Positions 53,379 through 64,000 of a stretch of DNA of 64,000 nucleotides are shown piece after piece. The notes beneath the pieces are model-generated. The model saw nothing but the letters and a program-made list of their open reading frames with translations. It had not been told where the DNA came from and searched no databases. Position 1 is the stretch's first letter. The number at the start of each line of letters is the position of its first letter. The DNA is taken from NCBI RefSeq assembly GCF_004570325.1, contig NZ_SPQO01000012.1, positions 62,001-126,000 of the forward strand, given 5' to 3'. Source of the DNA: Mycobacterium sp. PS03-16. Its GTDB lineage: Bacteria; Actinomycetota; Actinomycetes; Mycobacteriales; Mycobacteriaceae. The translations under genes and the position numbers were made by a program.

Positions 53379-54787
53379 CCGGCCCGCGCCTTCCCGACGG
53401 CTTCGCCGTTCAGGTCGACCGCCGGGTGAAGATCCTCGGCGAGGGCGCGGCGCTGCTCGGTGGGTCACCCACCCGGCTGCTGCGGCTGGCGCCCGCCGCG
53501 CAGACCATGCTGCACGGTGGCCGCCTCGAGGTGTGCGATGCGCAGAGCGCGCAACTGGCCCGCACACTGCTCGATGCGACCGTGGCGCACCCGCGGCCGG
53601 CCAGCGGCCCGTCCCACCGCGACGTCACCGTCGTGATCCCGGTGCGCGACAATCCATCTGGGCTGCAACGCCTGGTGTCGGCGCTGCGCGGCCTCCGGGT
53701 GATCATCGTCGACGACGGGTCCTCGGACCCGGTGGACCCGGCCGGCTTCGGCGGGGTGCACTGCGACCTTCGGGTGATCCGCCACGAGCACAGCATGGGC
53801 CCCGCGGCCGCCCGCAACACCGGCGCCGCGGCCGCCGACACCGACTTCGTCGCCTTCCTCGACTCCGACGTCGTCCCTCGGCGCGGCTGGCTCGAGGCGT
53901 TGCTCGGCCACTTCTGCGACCCCGCGGTGGCGCTGGTGGCCCCACGCATCGTCGGGATGGGCAGTCAGGACAACCCGGTGGCGCGTTACGAGGCGGTGCG
54001 TTCGTCACTCGACCTCGGTCAGCGCGAGGCGCCGGTGCTGCCGTACAGCCCGGTGTCCTACGTGCCGAGCGCGGCGATCATCTGCCGGCGCCGCGCACTC
54101 GAGGAGGTCGGTGGCTTCGACGAGTCGATGCGCTCGGGCGAGGACGTCGACCTGTGCTGGCGTCTGGTGGAGGCGGGTGCCCGCCTACGGTATGAGCCCA
54201 TCGCGCTGGTCGCCCACGAACACCGCACCCAGCTGCGTGAGTGGTTTCTCCGCAAGGCCTTCTACGGTGAGTCGGCGGCGCCGCTGTCGGTGCGTCACCC
54301 CGGTAAGACGGCACCGCTGGTGATCTCCGGGTGGATGCTGGGCGCCTGGTTGCTGATGGCGATGGGTAACGGCATCGGATATCTGGCGTCGATGCTCGTC
54401 GCGGGGTTCACCGCACGACGGGTGGCCAACACGCTGGGATCGGTTGAGAAGCAACGCGCGCAGGTCGCGGCCATCACCGCACGGGGCCTGTGGTCGGCCG
54501 CCCTGCAGCTCGCGTCCGCGATCTGCCGTCACTACTGGCCTCTGGCGCTGCTGGCCGCCGTGGTGTCCCGGCGGTGCAGGCAGACCGTGCTGGTGGCCGC
54601 CGTCGTCGACGGCGTGGCCGACTGGATGGCGCGGCACGGCACCACCGATGACGACACCAAACAGGTCGGGTTCTTCACCTACCTGCTGCTGCGGCGCCTC
54701 GACGACATCGCCTACGGCCTCGGGCTGTGGACGGGGGTGGTGCGCGAACGCCATTTCGGAGCACTCAAACCCCAGATCCGAGCATAA
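53375..54787 (+). CDS. mftF: mycofactocin glycosyltransferase
   Basis: This 470-residue GT2-family glycosyltransferase adds glucose units to the mycofactocin core. Residues 10-75 resemble a PqqD-type domain ([20 protein letters not shown] ... [10 protein letters not shown]). The GT-A core follows ([25 protein letters not shown], the DxD in [12 protein letters not shown], and [24 protein letters not shown] in shorter form GGFDE). At least two C-terminal hydrophobic segments ([20 protein letters not shown]) suggest membrane association. The GTG at 53375 overlaps the mftE stop. Confidence 0.95.
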   Translation: MTGPRLPDGFAVQVDRRVKILGEGAALLGGSPTRLLRLAPAAQTMLHGGRLEVCDAQSAQLARTLLDATVAHPRPASGPSHRDVTVVIPVRDNPSGLQRLVSALRGLRVIIVDDGSSDPVDPAGFGGVHCDLRVIRHEHSMGPAAARNTGAAAADTDFVAFLDSDVVPRRGWLEALLGHFCDPAVALVAPRIVGMGSQDNPVARYEAVRSSLDLGQREAPVLPYSPVSYVPSAAIICRRRALEEVGGFDESMRSGEDVDLCWRLVEAGARLRYEPIALVAHEHRTQLREWFLRKAFYGESAAPLSVRHPGKTAPLVISGWMLGAWLLMAMGNGIGYLASMLVAGFTARRVANTLGSVEKQRAQVAAITARGLWSAALQLASAICRHYWPLALLAAVVSRRCRQTVLVAAVVDGVADWMARHGTTDDDTKQVGFFTYLLLRRLDDIAYGLGLWTGVVRERHFGALKPQIRA

Positions 54788-54793
54788 ACCCGC

Positions 54794-56224
54794 GTGCACA
54801 GCGACGTGCTGATCGTCGGTGCCGGAAGCGCCGGATCGGTGTTGGCCGAACGACTCTCCGCCGACCCGTCATGCCACGTCCGGCTGCTCGAGCGGGGACC
54901 GGCCCCGTCCGATCCGCGGGTGGCCCGCCAGATCAGCGACGGTGTGCGGCTGCCCATCGGCGCCGCGAGTTCTGTGGTGCGGCACTATCCGACGACGCTC
55001 ACCGACGCGCCGCCCCGCCGTACGTACATCATGCGCGGTGCGGTGGTCGGCGGCTCCGGTGCGGTCAACGGCGGCTATTTCTGCCGAGGGCTGCCCGCCG
55101 ATTTCGACCGCTGGGGACTGCCCGGCTGGACGTGGCCCGAGGTGCTGCCGCATTTCCGCGCCATCGAGACCGACCTCGACTTCGCCGGTCCGCTGCACGG
55201 CGACCGAGGGCCGATCACGGTGCGCCGCGTCCGCGAATTCGACGGCTGTACCGCCTCCTTCATCACCGCCGCGCGTGCCGCCGGTCACCCGTGGGTGCCC
55301 GACCTCAGCGGCGCCGACGCGACCGGCCCGGAGCTGACCGGGGTAGGTGCCGTACCGCTCAACATCGACAGCGGAACCCGGCTGGGCCCCGGTGGGGCCT
55401 TCCTGCAGCCGGCGCTGAGTCGACCCAATCTCGACGTACTCGCCGACACCCGCGCCACCAGGGTGCAGATCTCCGGCGGCCGCGCGGTCGCGGTGGACTG
55501 CTCCGGGCCCACGGGTGCCTTCACCGCGGTCGCGGACCGTGTCGTCTTGTGTTGCGGCGCAATCGGAACCGCGAAACTGCTCATGCTGTCCGGCGTCGGT
55601 CCGGCGAGGATGTTGCGCCAGTGTGGGATCGAGGTACTGGCGGATCTACCCGTCGGCGCATCGACCACCGACCATCCGGAGTGGGTGATTCCGATGGGCT
55701 GGACGCCCACCCACGATCTGCCGCCGATCGAGGCGGTGCTCACCACCGCCGACGGACTCGAAATCCGGCCGTACACAGCGGGGTTCGATGCGATGGTGCA
55801 CGGTCCCGGCGATGATCCGAGCGACCATCCGCACATCGGGGTGGCGCTGATGCGCCCCCGCTCGCGCGGCCGGGTGACGCTGGCCTCGGCCGACCCGCTC
55901 GCGCCACCGGTGATCGAGCACCGTTACGACAGCGAGCCGGCCGACGTGGCCGACCTCACCGTCGGTGCCGCGCTGGCCCGCGACATCGTTTCGGGGGCAG
56001 TGAGTTTCGGTGATCCGGTCTGGTCGACCTCGCAGCATCTCGCGGGCACGGCGCCGATGGGTGATGACGGCGATCCGCACGCGGTACTCGACTCCCGCTG
56101 CCGGGTGCGCGGCATCGACGGTCTGTGGGTGGTCGACGGTTCCATCATGCCGTCGCTCACCAGCCGCGGTCCGCACGCCACGATCGCGATGATCGGCCAC
56201 CGCGCCGCCGAGTTCGTCGGCTAA
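54794..56224 (+). CDS. mftG: mycofactocin GMC dehydrogenase
   Basis: This 476-residue GMC-family flavoenzyme re-oxidises mycofactocinol and passes electrons towards the respiratory chain. The FAD motif is DVLIVGAGSAGSVLAERL (residues 4-21), the GMC signature is VVGGSGAVNGGYFCRG (about 82-97), and the catalytic-His region is TSQHLAGTAPMGDD with the C-terminal HATIAMIGHRAAEF. The GTG at 54794 is 6 bases after mftF. It ends the mft operon, overlapping the convergent MFS gene by 4 bases. Confidence 0.95.
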   Translation: MHSDVLIVGAGSAGSVLAERLSADPSCHVRLLERGPAPSDPRVARQISDGVRLPIGAASSVVRHYPTTLTDAPPRRTYIMRGAVVGGSGAVNGGYFCRGLPADFDRWGLPGWTWPEVLPHFRAIETDLDFAGPLHGDRGPITVRRVREFDGCTASFITAARAAGHPWVPDLSGADATGPELTGVGAVPLNIDSGTRLGPGGAFLQPALSRPNLDVLADTRATRVQISGGRAVAVDCSGPTGAFTAVADRVVLCCGAIGTAKLLMLSGVGPARMLRQCGIEVLADLPVGASTTDHPEWVIPMGWTPTHDLPPIEAVLTTADGLEIRPYTAGFDAMVHGPGDDPSDHPHIGVALMRPRSRGRVTLASADPLAPPVIEHRYDSEPADVADLTVGAALARDIVSGAVSFGDPVWSTSQHLAGTAPMGDDGDPHAVLDSRCRVRGIDGLWVVDGSIMPSLTSRGPHATIAMIGHRAAEFVG

Positions 56225-57825
56225 CGCCGGGCGCGCACCCGCCGGGCGCGGGGCACCGCCCGCCAGCGCCGCAGCGTGCGCCACTGCCCGCCGTCGCGGC
56301 CCGGCGACCACACCGCGGCCACGACCGAGGCCACCACGAGCAGCACCGCGAGCACCGTCATCGACACGTCCATCGCCGACAGGAAGGCCTGCTGCGCCTC
56401 GGCGGCCAGCGCGGCGCCGGCGGGCCCGGACCGTTCGGCCACCTCGAGCGCCTGGGCCAGGGAGTCCAGGGCGGGTCCGCGGGCGGCCTCGGGGAAGGCG
56501 TCGAGCACCGGGCGCAGCAGGTGTTCGTACTGGGCAGCCAGCACGGAACCGGCCGCGGCGATGCCCAGCGCGGCACCCACCTCTCGGGTGGCGTCGTTCA
56601 CCGCCGACGCCACGCCCTGCTTGTCATCGGGGACCGCGCCCATGATCGCCGAAGTCGTTGGGGCGGTGGTCAACCCGATGCCGGCGCTGATGATCAACAG
56701 CGGCCACGCGAGGTCGAGGTACGGCGAGTCGACGGCGAGCACGCGCATGCACACCAGGCCGGTCGCGATCAGGAGGAGTCCACCCACCACGGCGATCCGC
56801 AGCCCGATCCTCGGCAGCCACAGGTGCGTGCTCGCGCCGAGCACGAGCACCGGGATCGCGAGCGGCACCAGCGCGAACGCGGTCTGCAGCGGGCTGTAGT
56901 CGAGCACCAGCTGCAGGTACTGCATGACGACGAAGAAGAACCCGAAGTTCGCCGCGAACAGGACCGTGATGCCCAGCGCCCCGGTCGCGAAATCGGCGCG
57001 CTGGAACAGCCGGATGTCGAGCAGGGGATGTGTGCGGCGCAGCTGGGTGATCGCGAACACCACGGACAGCGTCAGCCCGCCGGCCATCGCCCCCCACACC
57101 AGCGGGTCGAGCCACCCGCGGGCGGGGGCCTCGATGACGCCGAAGACGAACACCGCGATGGCCGCGGCGATCAGCACCCCGCCGAACCAGTCGACCGGCG
57201 TCCGCCTCTCGTCGGACGACGAGCGGATCGTACACGTCAGCACGAACAGCACGACACTCGCCGCGGTGAACGCCCAGAACACCGACTGCCATTCGAAGAA
57301 ATGCAGGAGCGTGCCGGTGCCGAGGAAGCCGAACACCGCACCGGAGCCGGCGACGCCCGCCCAGATCCCGACGGCCTTGTTGCGTTCGGACTTCGGGAAC
57401 GCCGCGGTCAGCAGCGACAGCGTGGCCGGCATGATGAACGCCGCCCCCGCGCCGGCGACCGCCCGGGCGACGATGATCTGCAACGGGCTGTCGAAGACCA
57501 CCGGAGCCAGCGAGGCCAGCGCGAAGATCGCCAGTCCGGCGAGGAGGGCGCCCCGCCTGCCGTAACGGTCGCCGATCGCGCCCGCGGGCAGCAGCAGACA
57601 GGCCAGCACCAGCGTGTAGCCGTCGACCACCCAGGTCAGCTGGGTCTGGGTGGCCGAGGTCTGCAGGGCGATGTCCGGCAGTGCGGCGTTGAGCGCCACC
57701 ATCGACGCGATGACCATCAGCACGTCGAGGCAGGCGACCACGAGCAGCCACGTGCGGGCGCGGGTGCTCATAGCACGAAGCGACGGGTCGGTGGGTTGAT
57801 CGGGCCGGGCGAGCGTGTCGACCAT
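56221..57825 (-). CDS. MFS drug exporter, DHA2 (14-TMS) type
   Basis: This 534-residue membrane protein has about 14 hydrophobic helices. Family marks are the motif in GAIGDRYGRRGALLAG, VARAVAGAGAAFIMPATLS (motif C region) and GVASAVNDATREVGAALG. It would use the proton gradient to export drugs or metabolites. AGGAG lies 7 bases before the ATG at 57825. It is divergent from a TetR gene with a palindrome between, so it is probably repressed by it. Its stop overlaps mftG in opposite orientation. No sign that it exports mycofactocin. Confidence 0.9.
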   Translation of the reverse strand: MVDTLARPDQPTDPSLRAMSTRARTWLLVVACLDVLMVIASMVALNAALPDIALQTSATQTQLTWVVDGYTLVLACLLLPAGAIGDRYGRRGALLAGLAIFALASLAPVVFDSPLQIIVARAVAGAGAAFIMPATLSLLTAAFPKSERNKAVGIWAGVAGSGAVFGFLGTGTLLHFFEWQSVFWAFTAASVVLFVLTCTIRSSSDERRTPVDWFGGVLIAAAIAVFVFGVIEAPARGWLDPLVWGAMAGGLTLSVVFAITQLRRTHPLLDIRLFQRADFATGALGITVLFAANFGFFFVVMQYLQLVLDYSPLQTAFALVPLAIPVLVLGASTHLWLPRIGLRIAVVGGLLLIATGLVCMRVLAVDSPYLDLAWPLLIISAGIGLTTAPTTSAIMGAVPDDKQGVASAVNDATREVGAALGIAAAGSVLAAQYEHLLRPVLDAFPEAARGPALDSLAQALEVAERSGPAGAALAAEAQQAFLSAMDVSMTVLAVLLVVASVVAAVWSPGRDGGQWRTLRRWRAVPRARRVRARR

Positions 57826-57869
57826 GCGCCCTCTCCTCATCTTCGGTAATAGCCTCGGGACCTCACTTT

Positions 57870-57886
57870 TGAGACTATAGGTCTCA
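57870..57886. promoter_or_regulatory. TetR operator TGAGAC-TATAG-GTCTCA
   Basis: Perfect 6-bp arms with a 5-base spacer lie between the MFS and TetR genes. The spacer contains TATAG, so the site may overlap a -10 box. Confidence 0.65.
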
Positions 57887-57933
57887 CAGCAAGACGAAGC
57901 GTCTAGTTACCCGGGTGGGGGATGATGTAAACG

Positions 57934-58599
57934 ATGTCCGATGCCACCGGTGACCCGCGCCCGGCCCGCTCGCGGGCCCGCCTCCTCGAGGCGGCGACGG
58001 CGTTGCTGCGGTCCGGCGGGCCCAGCGCGGTGACCGTCGACGCGGTCACCCGCACCTCGAACGTCGCCCGGGCAACGCTCTACCGCCACTTCAGCAGCGC
58101 CAACGATCTGCTCGCCGCCGCCTTCATGAGCCTGCTGCAGCCGGCGCCGATGCCGCCGGCCGAGGGTTCGCTGCGCGATCAGCTGATCGCCGTGGTCGAC
58201 GGGTGGGCGGACGCGATCTCCGAGGTGCCGACCACGCTCGCGGCGATGACGTGGCTGGCGTCGGGACCCGACCTCGGCCCCTGGGCCGAGGTCCGCGACG
58301 CCGACGCCACCGGCGCGGTGGGGTCATTGCGGGAGCGGATCCTGCAGCTGTACTCGGCGCCGTTCGACGCGATCTTCGACGGCCCGCAGGCCGCCGGCCT
58401 CGACCTCGCCGAGGTGGACCGCATCCAGGCCATCGCGCTGCTCATCGGCCCGCTGATTCTCGGAAGGCTCAGTACGCTGGCCGATTTCGACTACCACGCC
58501 TGCGCGGAGGCGGCGGTGGACGGCTTCCTGGCCACCCACACCGCCACCCACGACGGCGGTGACGTCAGCGCACGGAGTACCGGATCGGCAGGTGTTTGA
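57934..58599 (+). CDS. TetR family regulator of the MFS exporter
   Basis: This 221-residue TetR protein has the HTH at about residues 12-60 (ARLLEAATALLRSGGPSAVT ... RTSNVARATLYRHFSSANDL). The ATG at 57934 is used without a clear ribosome site. The arrangement (divergent exporter, palindrome between) is the standard drug-efflux repressor layout. Its 3' end overlaps the convergent P450 gene by 35 bases. Confidence 0.88.
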   Translation: MSDATGDPRPARSRARLLEAATALLRSGGPSAVTVDAVTRTSNVARATLYRHFSSANDLLAAAFMSLLQPAPMPPAEGSLRDQLIAVVDGWADAISEVPTTLAAMTWLASGPDLGPWAEVRDADATGAVGSLRERILQLYSAPFDAIFDGPQAAGLDLAEVDRIQAIALLIGPLILGRLSTLADFDYHACAEAAVDGFLATHTATHDGGDVSARSTGSAGV

Positions 58600-59815
58600 G
58601 CCCGCCGACGAACGTCGTCGCCGTCAGCTCGGGCTCGCCGGCGAGCTCGATGTGCTCGAGCCGCGGCAGTAGTTCGGTGAACAGGCTGTTCATCTCCATG
58701 CGGGCCAGCGCGGCGCCGAGGCAGAAGTGCACGCCGTAGCCGAACGAGACGTGCTTGTTCGGATCGCGGCCGACGTCGAAGCGGAACGGCTCGTCGAACA
58801 CCTCCTCGTCGCGGTTGCCCGAGACGTAGGCGAGGTAGACCGATTCCCCCTTGGCGATCGGGACGCCGCGGATCTCGGTGTCCTCGGCGGCCGTGCGCAT
58901 GAACTCCTTGACCGGCGTCGACCAGCGGATCATCTCCTCGACCGCGGTGCCCATCAGCCCTGGATCGTCCTTGAGCCGCTGCATCTCGCCCGGGTTCTCG
59001 ATCAGCGCCAGCAGGCCGCCGGAGATCGCGTCCTTGGTGGTGTCGTGCCCGGCGCTGGCCACGATCACGTAGTACGACGCGGTGTCCATGTCGTTCAACG
59101 GTTCCCCGTCGATGCGGCCGTTGGCGATCGCTGAGGCCAGATCGTCGGTCGGCTGTGCGCGCCGCGATGCGGTCAGGGTCGCGAAGTAGTTGAAGAAGTC
59201 GGCCAGCACCGCGAGCATGTCCTCGGGCGTCTTGCCGCGCTGGAACTCTTCGTCGTCGCCACCGAACATCTCCTGGGTGAGCATGTGCATGCGGCCGTAG
59301 TCCTCTTCCGGCAGCCCGAGCAGCGACATGATCACGTACAGCGGGAACTGCACGGCGATGTCGGTGACGAAGTCGCACTCCGGCCCGATGTCGCGCATCC
59401 GGTCGACGTAGCGCTTGGCCAGTTCGTCGACCCGCACCTTGAGCGCGCGCATCGCCTTGGGCCGGAACCAGTCGGCGCCGATCGCGCGCACCTTGCGGTG
59501 GTGCGGATCGTCCATGTGGATCAGCGTGCGCAGGCCGATACCCGCTTCCAGCTGCGCCTTGAGCACGTCGTCGGCCTCCGCAGTGGCCAGCAGCGGCCGC
59601 GGCTCGGACAGGAACAGGTCGTTGGCCCGCTCGATCGCCATGATGTCGGCGTGTTTGGTGATCGCCCAGAACGGCCGGTACGGCGGCTGGTCCACCCAGG
59701 CGACCGGGTTCTCGGCCCGCAGGTGTGCCAGCGCCGCGTGCAGTCGCCGGTCGTCGGCGTAGGCGGTCGGGTCGGCCAGCACCTTGGCGGCGTCATCCAT
59801 CGTCGGTGTGCTCAT
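58565..59815 (-). CDS. cytochrome P450 (CYP108-like)
   Basis: This 416-residue soluble P450 has the I-helix motif VASAGHDTTKDA, ExxR in VEEMIRWSTP and the haem loop FGYGVHFCLGAALARME with the ligand Cys365. The segment PLYVIMSLLGLPEEDYGRMH resembles the CYP108 (terpineol) group, so a terpene or small hydrophobic substrate is possible; the assignment is by eye. AAGGAGG lies before the ATG at 59815. Two inverted repeats (59836-59862) mark its promoter. It needs a ferredoxin and reductase; a reductase gene lies at 45893. Confidence 0.9.
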   Translation of the reverse strand: MSTPTMDDAAKVLADPTAYADDRRLHAALAHLRAENPVAWVDQPPYRPFWAITKHADIMAIERANDLFLSEPRPLLATAEADDVLKAQLEAGIGLRTLIHMDDPHHRKVRAIGADWFRPKAMRALKVRVDELAKRYVDRMRDIGPECDFVTDIAVQFPLYVIMSLLGLPEEDYGRMHMLTQEMFGGDDEEFQRGKTPEDMLAVLADFFNYFATLTASRRAQPTDDLASAIANGRIDGEPLNDMDTASYYVIVASAGHDTTKDAISGGLLALIENPGEMQRLKDDPGLMGTAVEEMIRWSTPVKEFMRTAAEDTEIRGVPIAKGESVYLAYVSGNRDEEVFDEPFRFDVGRDPNKHVSFGYGVHFCLGAALARMEMNSLFTELLPRLEHIELAGEPELTATTFVGGLKHLPIRYSVR

Positions 59816-59835
59816 GCCGTCCTCCTTCGTGCTGT

Positions 59836-59862
59836 TTGACGGCTGTCAATAAGTCAGCTTAT
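59836..59862. promoter_or_regulatory. two adjacent inverted repeats in the P450 promoter
   Basis: TTGACGGCTGTCAA (59836-59849) and ATAAGTCAGCTTAT (59849-59862) are two 14-bp palindromes, each with 5-bp arms and a 4-base spacer, end to end. They are probable operators for the P450 gene, the divergent esterase gene or both. Confidence 0.5.
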
Positions 59863-59933
59863 GTGATCGGGACCACGTCTGTGAACCGTATGCCGAGATC
59901 CGGACCGGCCGCGCTTCGTTAGGCTGACTCACT

Positions 59934-61517
<1,584 letters not shown>

Positions 61518-61554
61518 GGCCACCTGCCCGCCGCGGCCGCCCGGAGCTGTGGCC
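61518..61554 (+). terminator. possible esterase terminator
   Basis: GGCCAC (61518-61523) and GTGGCC (61549-61554) form a 6-bp perfect stem with a 25-base GC-rich loop directly after the stop codon. Weak on its own. Confidence 0.35.
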
Positions 61555-61560
61555 AGGGAT

Positions 61561-61816
61561 TTGGCTGACGGCGGGGTCGTCAGGCATACTGTTCGGGTTG
61601 CCCAGAGCCGGGTTCGCACCTGGCAGGGGCATACGACCGGCGCCCATACGGGCGCATCGGTCCCGAATTCGAGCGTGACGGTTTTCCGCCGCGGTCGAGT
61701 GCGTGTAGGGCGACACACCCGACCGCGGGGACCGGTGAACCACAGACAGGTAAACAGCGGCGGCAAGAGCGTGGGTCCTCCCATGCGGCCACAAGCAGGA
61801 GTGAGGTAGGAAAAGC
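61561..61816 (+). promoter_or_regulatory. S10 operon promoter and leader
   Basis: TTGGCT (61561-61566), 18 bases and CATACT (61585-61590) form a likely promoter, giving a leader of about 220 bases before rpsJ. Short stems (for example GTGGG-TCCT-CCCAT near 61770-61783) hint at control by a ribosomal protein. No gene is seen. Confidence 0.55.
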
Positions 61817-62122
61817 GTGGCGGGACAAAAGATCCGCATCAGGCTCAAGGCCTACGACCACGAGGCGATCGACGCCTCGGCGCGCAAGATCGTGGAGACG
61901 GTCACCCGTACCGGTGCCAGCGTCGTGGGTCCGGTGCCGCTGCCGACCGAGAAGAACGTGTACTGCGTCATCCGCTCCCCGCACAAGTACAAGGACTCGC
62001 GGGAGCACTTCGAGATGCGCACGCACAAGCGGTTGATCGACATCCTCGACCCCACGCCGAAGACCGTTGACGCTCTCATGCGCATCGATCTGCCGGCGAG
62101 CGTCGACGTCAACATCCAGTAG
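61817..62122 (+). CDS. rpsJ: 30S ribosomal protein S10
   Basis: This 101-residue S10 protein, also the NusE antitermination factor, is complete: [20 protein letters not shown] at the N-terminus, [20 protein letters not shown] in the middle and [10 protein letters not shown] at the end. A GTG start at 61817 follows GGTAGGAAAAGC. It is first in the S10 operon. Confidence 0.98.
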
Positions 62123-62136
62123 GAGAGCTTCGAGAA

Positions 62137-62790
62137 ATGGCACGTAAAGGCATTCTGGGCACGAAGCTGGGTATGACGCAGGTATTCGACGAGAACAACC
62201 GCGTCGTGCCGGTGACGGTCGTCAAGGCCGGACCCAACGTCGTGACCCGCATCCGCACCACGGAGCGTGACGGCTACAGCGCCGTGCAGCTGGCGTACGG
62301 CGAGATCAGCCCCCGCAAGGTGAACAAGCCGGTGACCGGTCAGTTCTCCGCCGCGGGCGTCAACCCGCGCCGCCACCTCGCCGAGCTGCGCCTCGACGAC
62401 GAGTCGGCCGCCGCCGAGTACGAGGTCGGCCAGGAGCTGACGGCGGACGTGTTCGCCGAAGGCGCCTACGTCGACGTGACCGGCACCAGCAAGGGCAAGG
62501 GCTTCGCGGGCACCATGAAGCGCCACGGCTTCCGCGGCCAGGGCGCCGCGCACGGCGCGCAGGCGGTGCACCGCCGTCCCGGTTCGATCGGTGGCTGCGC
62601 CACCCCCGGCCGCGTGTTCAAGGGCACGCGCATGTCGGGCCGGATGGGCAGCGACCGCGTGACCACGCAGAACCTGCTGGTGCACAAGGTCGATGCCGCC
62701 AACGGCGTCCTGCTCATCAAGGGCGCGATCCCCGGCCGCAACGGTGGACTCGTGATGGTCCGCAGCGCAATCAAGCGAGGCGAGAAGTAG
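62137..62790 (+). CDS. rplC: 50S ribosomal protein L3
   Basis: This 217-residue L3 protein binds near the peptidyl-transferase centre. It has the N-terminal [17 protein letters not shown] and the central extension [20 protein letters not shown] then [15 protein letters not shown], which reaches into the 23S core. The start lies 14 bases after rpsJ with GGAGAGC upstream. Confidence 0.98.
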   Translation: MARKGILGTKLGMTQVFDENNRVVPVTVVKAGPNVVTRIRTTERDGYSAVQLAYGEISPRKVNKPVTGQFSAAGVNPRRHLAELRLDDESAAAEYEVGQELTADVFAEGAYVDVTGTSKGKGFAGTMKRHGFRGQGAAHGAQAVHRRPGSIGGCATPGRVFKGTRMSGRMGSDRVTTQNLLVHKVDAANGVLLIKGAIPGRNGGLVMVRSAIKRGEK

Positions 62791-62792
62791 AC

Positions 62793-63446
62793 ATGGCAAC
62801 CACGATTGATGTGAAGACCCCGGCGGGCACGACCGACGGCTCCGTTGAGCTGCCGGCCGCGCTGTTCGACGTCGAGCCCAACATCGCGCTGATGCACCAG
62901 GTGGTCACCGCGCAGCTCGCCGCCAAGCGGCAAGGCACGCACGCCACCAAGACCCGCGGTGAGGTCTCCGGCGGCGGTAAGAAGCCGTACCGGCAGAAGG
63001 GCACCGGTCGCGCCCGTCAGGGTTCGACCCGCGCCCCGCAGTTCACCGGTGGTGGCACCGTGCACGGCCCGCAGCCGCGCGACTACAGCCAGCGCACCCC
63101 GAAGAAGATGATCGCCGCCGCGCTGCGCGGCGCGCTGTCGGACCGGGCGCGCAACGGCCGCATCCACGCCGTCACCGAGCTGGTGGAGGGTCAGACCCCG
63201 TCGACCAAGAGCGCCAAGGCGTTCCTGTCGACCCTGACCGAACGCAAGCAGGTGCTGATCGTGATCGGCCGCGCCGACGAGACCAGCGCGCTGAGCGTGC
63301 GCAACCTGCCCGGCGTGCACGTGCTGCCGCCGGACCAGCTCAACACCTACGACGTGCTCAAGGCTGACGACGTGGTGTTCAGCGTCGAGGCCCTGAACGC
63401 GTACATCAGCGCGAACAGCAAAACCGCCGAGGAGGTTTCGGCCTGA
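62793..63446 (+). CDS. rplD: 50S ribosomal protein L4
   Basis: This 217-residue L4 protein has the extended loop lining the exit tunnel ([20 protein letters not shown] then [10 protein letters not shown]), intact and without the changes linked to macrolide resistance as far as I can judge. It begins 2 bases after rplC and its stop overlaps rplW. Confidence 0.98.
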   Translation: MATTIDVKTPAGTTDGSVELPAALFDVEPNIALMHQVVTAQLAAKRQGTHATKTRGEVSGGGKKPYRQKGTGRARQGSTRAPQFTGGGTVHGPQPRDYSQRTPKKMIAAALRGALSDRARNGRIHAVTELVEGQTPSTKSAKAFLSTLTERKQVLIVIGRADETSALSVRNLPGVHVLPPDQLNTYDVLKADDVVFSVEALNAYISANSKTAEEVSA

Positions 63447-63748
63447 TGGCAACCGTGACGGATCCCCGCGACATCATCCTGGCGCCGGTCATCTCGGAGA
63501 AGTCCTACGGGCTCATCGAGGACAACGTCTACACGTTCATCGTCCACCCGGACTCGAACAAGACGCAGATCAAGATCGCCATCGAGAAGATCTTCAAGGT
63601 GAAGGTCGACTCGGTGAACACCGCCAACCGGCAGGGCAAGCGCAAGCGCACCCGCACCGGCTACGGGACGCGCAAGAGCACCAAGCGCGCCATCGTCACG
63701 CTGGCCGCGGGCAGCAAGCCGATCGACCTCTTCGGAGCACCGGCCTGA
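63446..63748 (+). CDS. rplW: 50S ribosomal protein L23
   Basis: This 100-residue L23 protein at the tunnel exit docks trigger factor and SRP. It shows [18 protein letters not shown] and the basic loop [20 protein letters not shown]. The ATG overlaps the rplD stop (TGATG). Confidence 0.98.
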   Translation: MATVTDPRDIILAPVISEKSYGLIEDNVYTFIVHPDSNKTQIKIAIEKIFKVKVDSVNTANRQGKRKRTRTGYGTRKSTKRAIVTLAAGSKPIDLFGAPA

Positions 63749-63780
63749 CCGCCGGGGGATAGCAGAGAGACCTAACAGAC

Positions 63781-64000
63781 ATGGGAATTCGCAAGTACAA
63801 GCCGACGACCCCCGGTCGTCGCGGTGCCAGCGTCTCCGATTTCGCCGAGATCACTCGCTCGACTCCGGAGAAGTCGCTGGTTCGCCCGCTGCACGGCCAC
63901 GGTGGTCGTAACGCCCACGGCCGCATCACCACCCGTCACAAGGGTGGCGGCCACAAGCGCGCCTACCGCGTGATCGACTTCCGTCGCCACGACAAGGACG
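63781..64000 (+). CDS. rplB: 50S ribosomal protein L2, cut by right edge
   Basis: Seventy-three residues are visible: [20 protein letters not shown], the [20 protein letters not shown] segment and [15 protein letters not shown] at the window edge. L2 is needed for subunit joining and peptidyl transfer. The remaining C-terminal part lies beyond the window. Confidence 0.97.
   Translation, partial: MGIRKYKPTTPGRRGASVSDFAEITRSTPEKSLVRPLHGHGGRNAHGRITTRHKGGGHKRAYRVIDFRRHDKD

Noticed and set aside
56125-57849. Plus-strand open frame (574 codons) opposite the MFS gene
   Set aside because: Very Arg/His/Gln-rich with no hydrophobic core; the MFS protein on the other strand is clearly the real gene.

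Overview
The window is a GC-rich actinobacterial chromosome segment from a Mycolicibacterium-type (fast-growing) mycobacterium. The evidence is the gene order rplJ-rplL-mkl-rpoB-rpoC-nfo, then fadE8-echA4-paaX-echA5, rpsL-rpsG-fusA-tuf, a full mycofactocin cluster and the start of the S10 operon. This order parallels the Rv0647c to Rv0704 interval of M. tuberculosis as I remember it. Many genes start at GTG, and several have a -10 box 6 to 8 bases before the start codon, as in leaderless mycobacterial mRNAs. I found no tRNA, rRNA, transposase, integrase or CRISPR array.

Layout. 1-11 kb: an AarF/ABC1 kinase cut by the left edge, small secreted and putative zinc-binding proteins, a TetR/DUF2236 divergent pair, two tandem DinB proteins, a DUF308 membrane protein with its probable TetR repressor, a cytochrome bd-type oxidase (cydB, cydA), a DUF2243 protein, a WYL regulator and a nucleotidyltransferase. 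11-13 kb: an EEP-fold hydrolase, a ROK kinase and a tiny 9-residue-repeat protein. 13-25.5 kb: rplJ-rplL with an L10 leader, the Mce ATPase mkl, rpoB-rpoC, an AbiEi/DUF559 gene flanked by related hairpins, and endonuclease IV. 25.5-33 kb: lipid metabolism (acyl-CoA ligase, PAP2 phosphatase, cupin, fadE8, echA4, PaaX, echA5). 33-36 kb: two DUF3060 proteins, two DUF3558-like lipoproteins and a TetR regulator. 36-40.4 kb: the str operon. 40.5-45.8 kb: cutinase, SHOCT protein, mycofactocin-coupled SDR and an Lrp-ddaH-rocD arginine module. 45.9-56.2 kb: ferredoxin reductase, VOC protein, ECF sigma factor, mftR and mftABCDEFG. 56.2-61.5 kb: MFS exporter with TetR, P450 and lipoprotein esterase. 61.8 kb to the right edge: rpsJ-rplC-rplD-rplW-rplB.

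How the genes work together. The core is transcription and translation machinery interrupted by redox and lipid genes. Mycofactocin is a peptide-derived redox cofactor: MftA is the precursor, MftC and MftE make the Val-Tyr-derived core, MftD oxidises it, MftF glycosylates it and MftG returns electrons towards respiration. An SDR of the mycofactocin-dependent type lies 7 kb upstream behind an exact match to the KstR (cholesterol regulon) consensus, suggesting a link to sterol-type alcohol oxidation. The P450 and esterase beyond mftG may belong to the same substrate network, but that is inference.

The less expected signals are regulatory or structural: a three-copy GTAGTC-N4-GACTAC operator set tying a TetR gene to a DUF308 gene, three families of dispersed intergenic hairpins, a translationally coupled 45-residue repeat protein, and a Pro-to-Ala change in a highly conserved RpoB motif.
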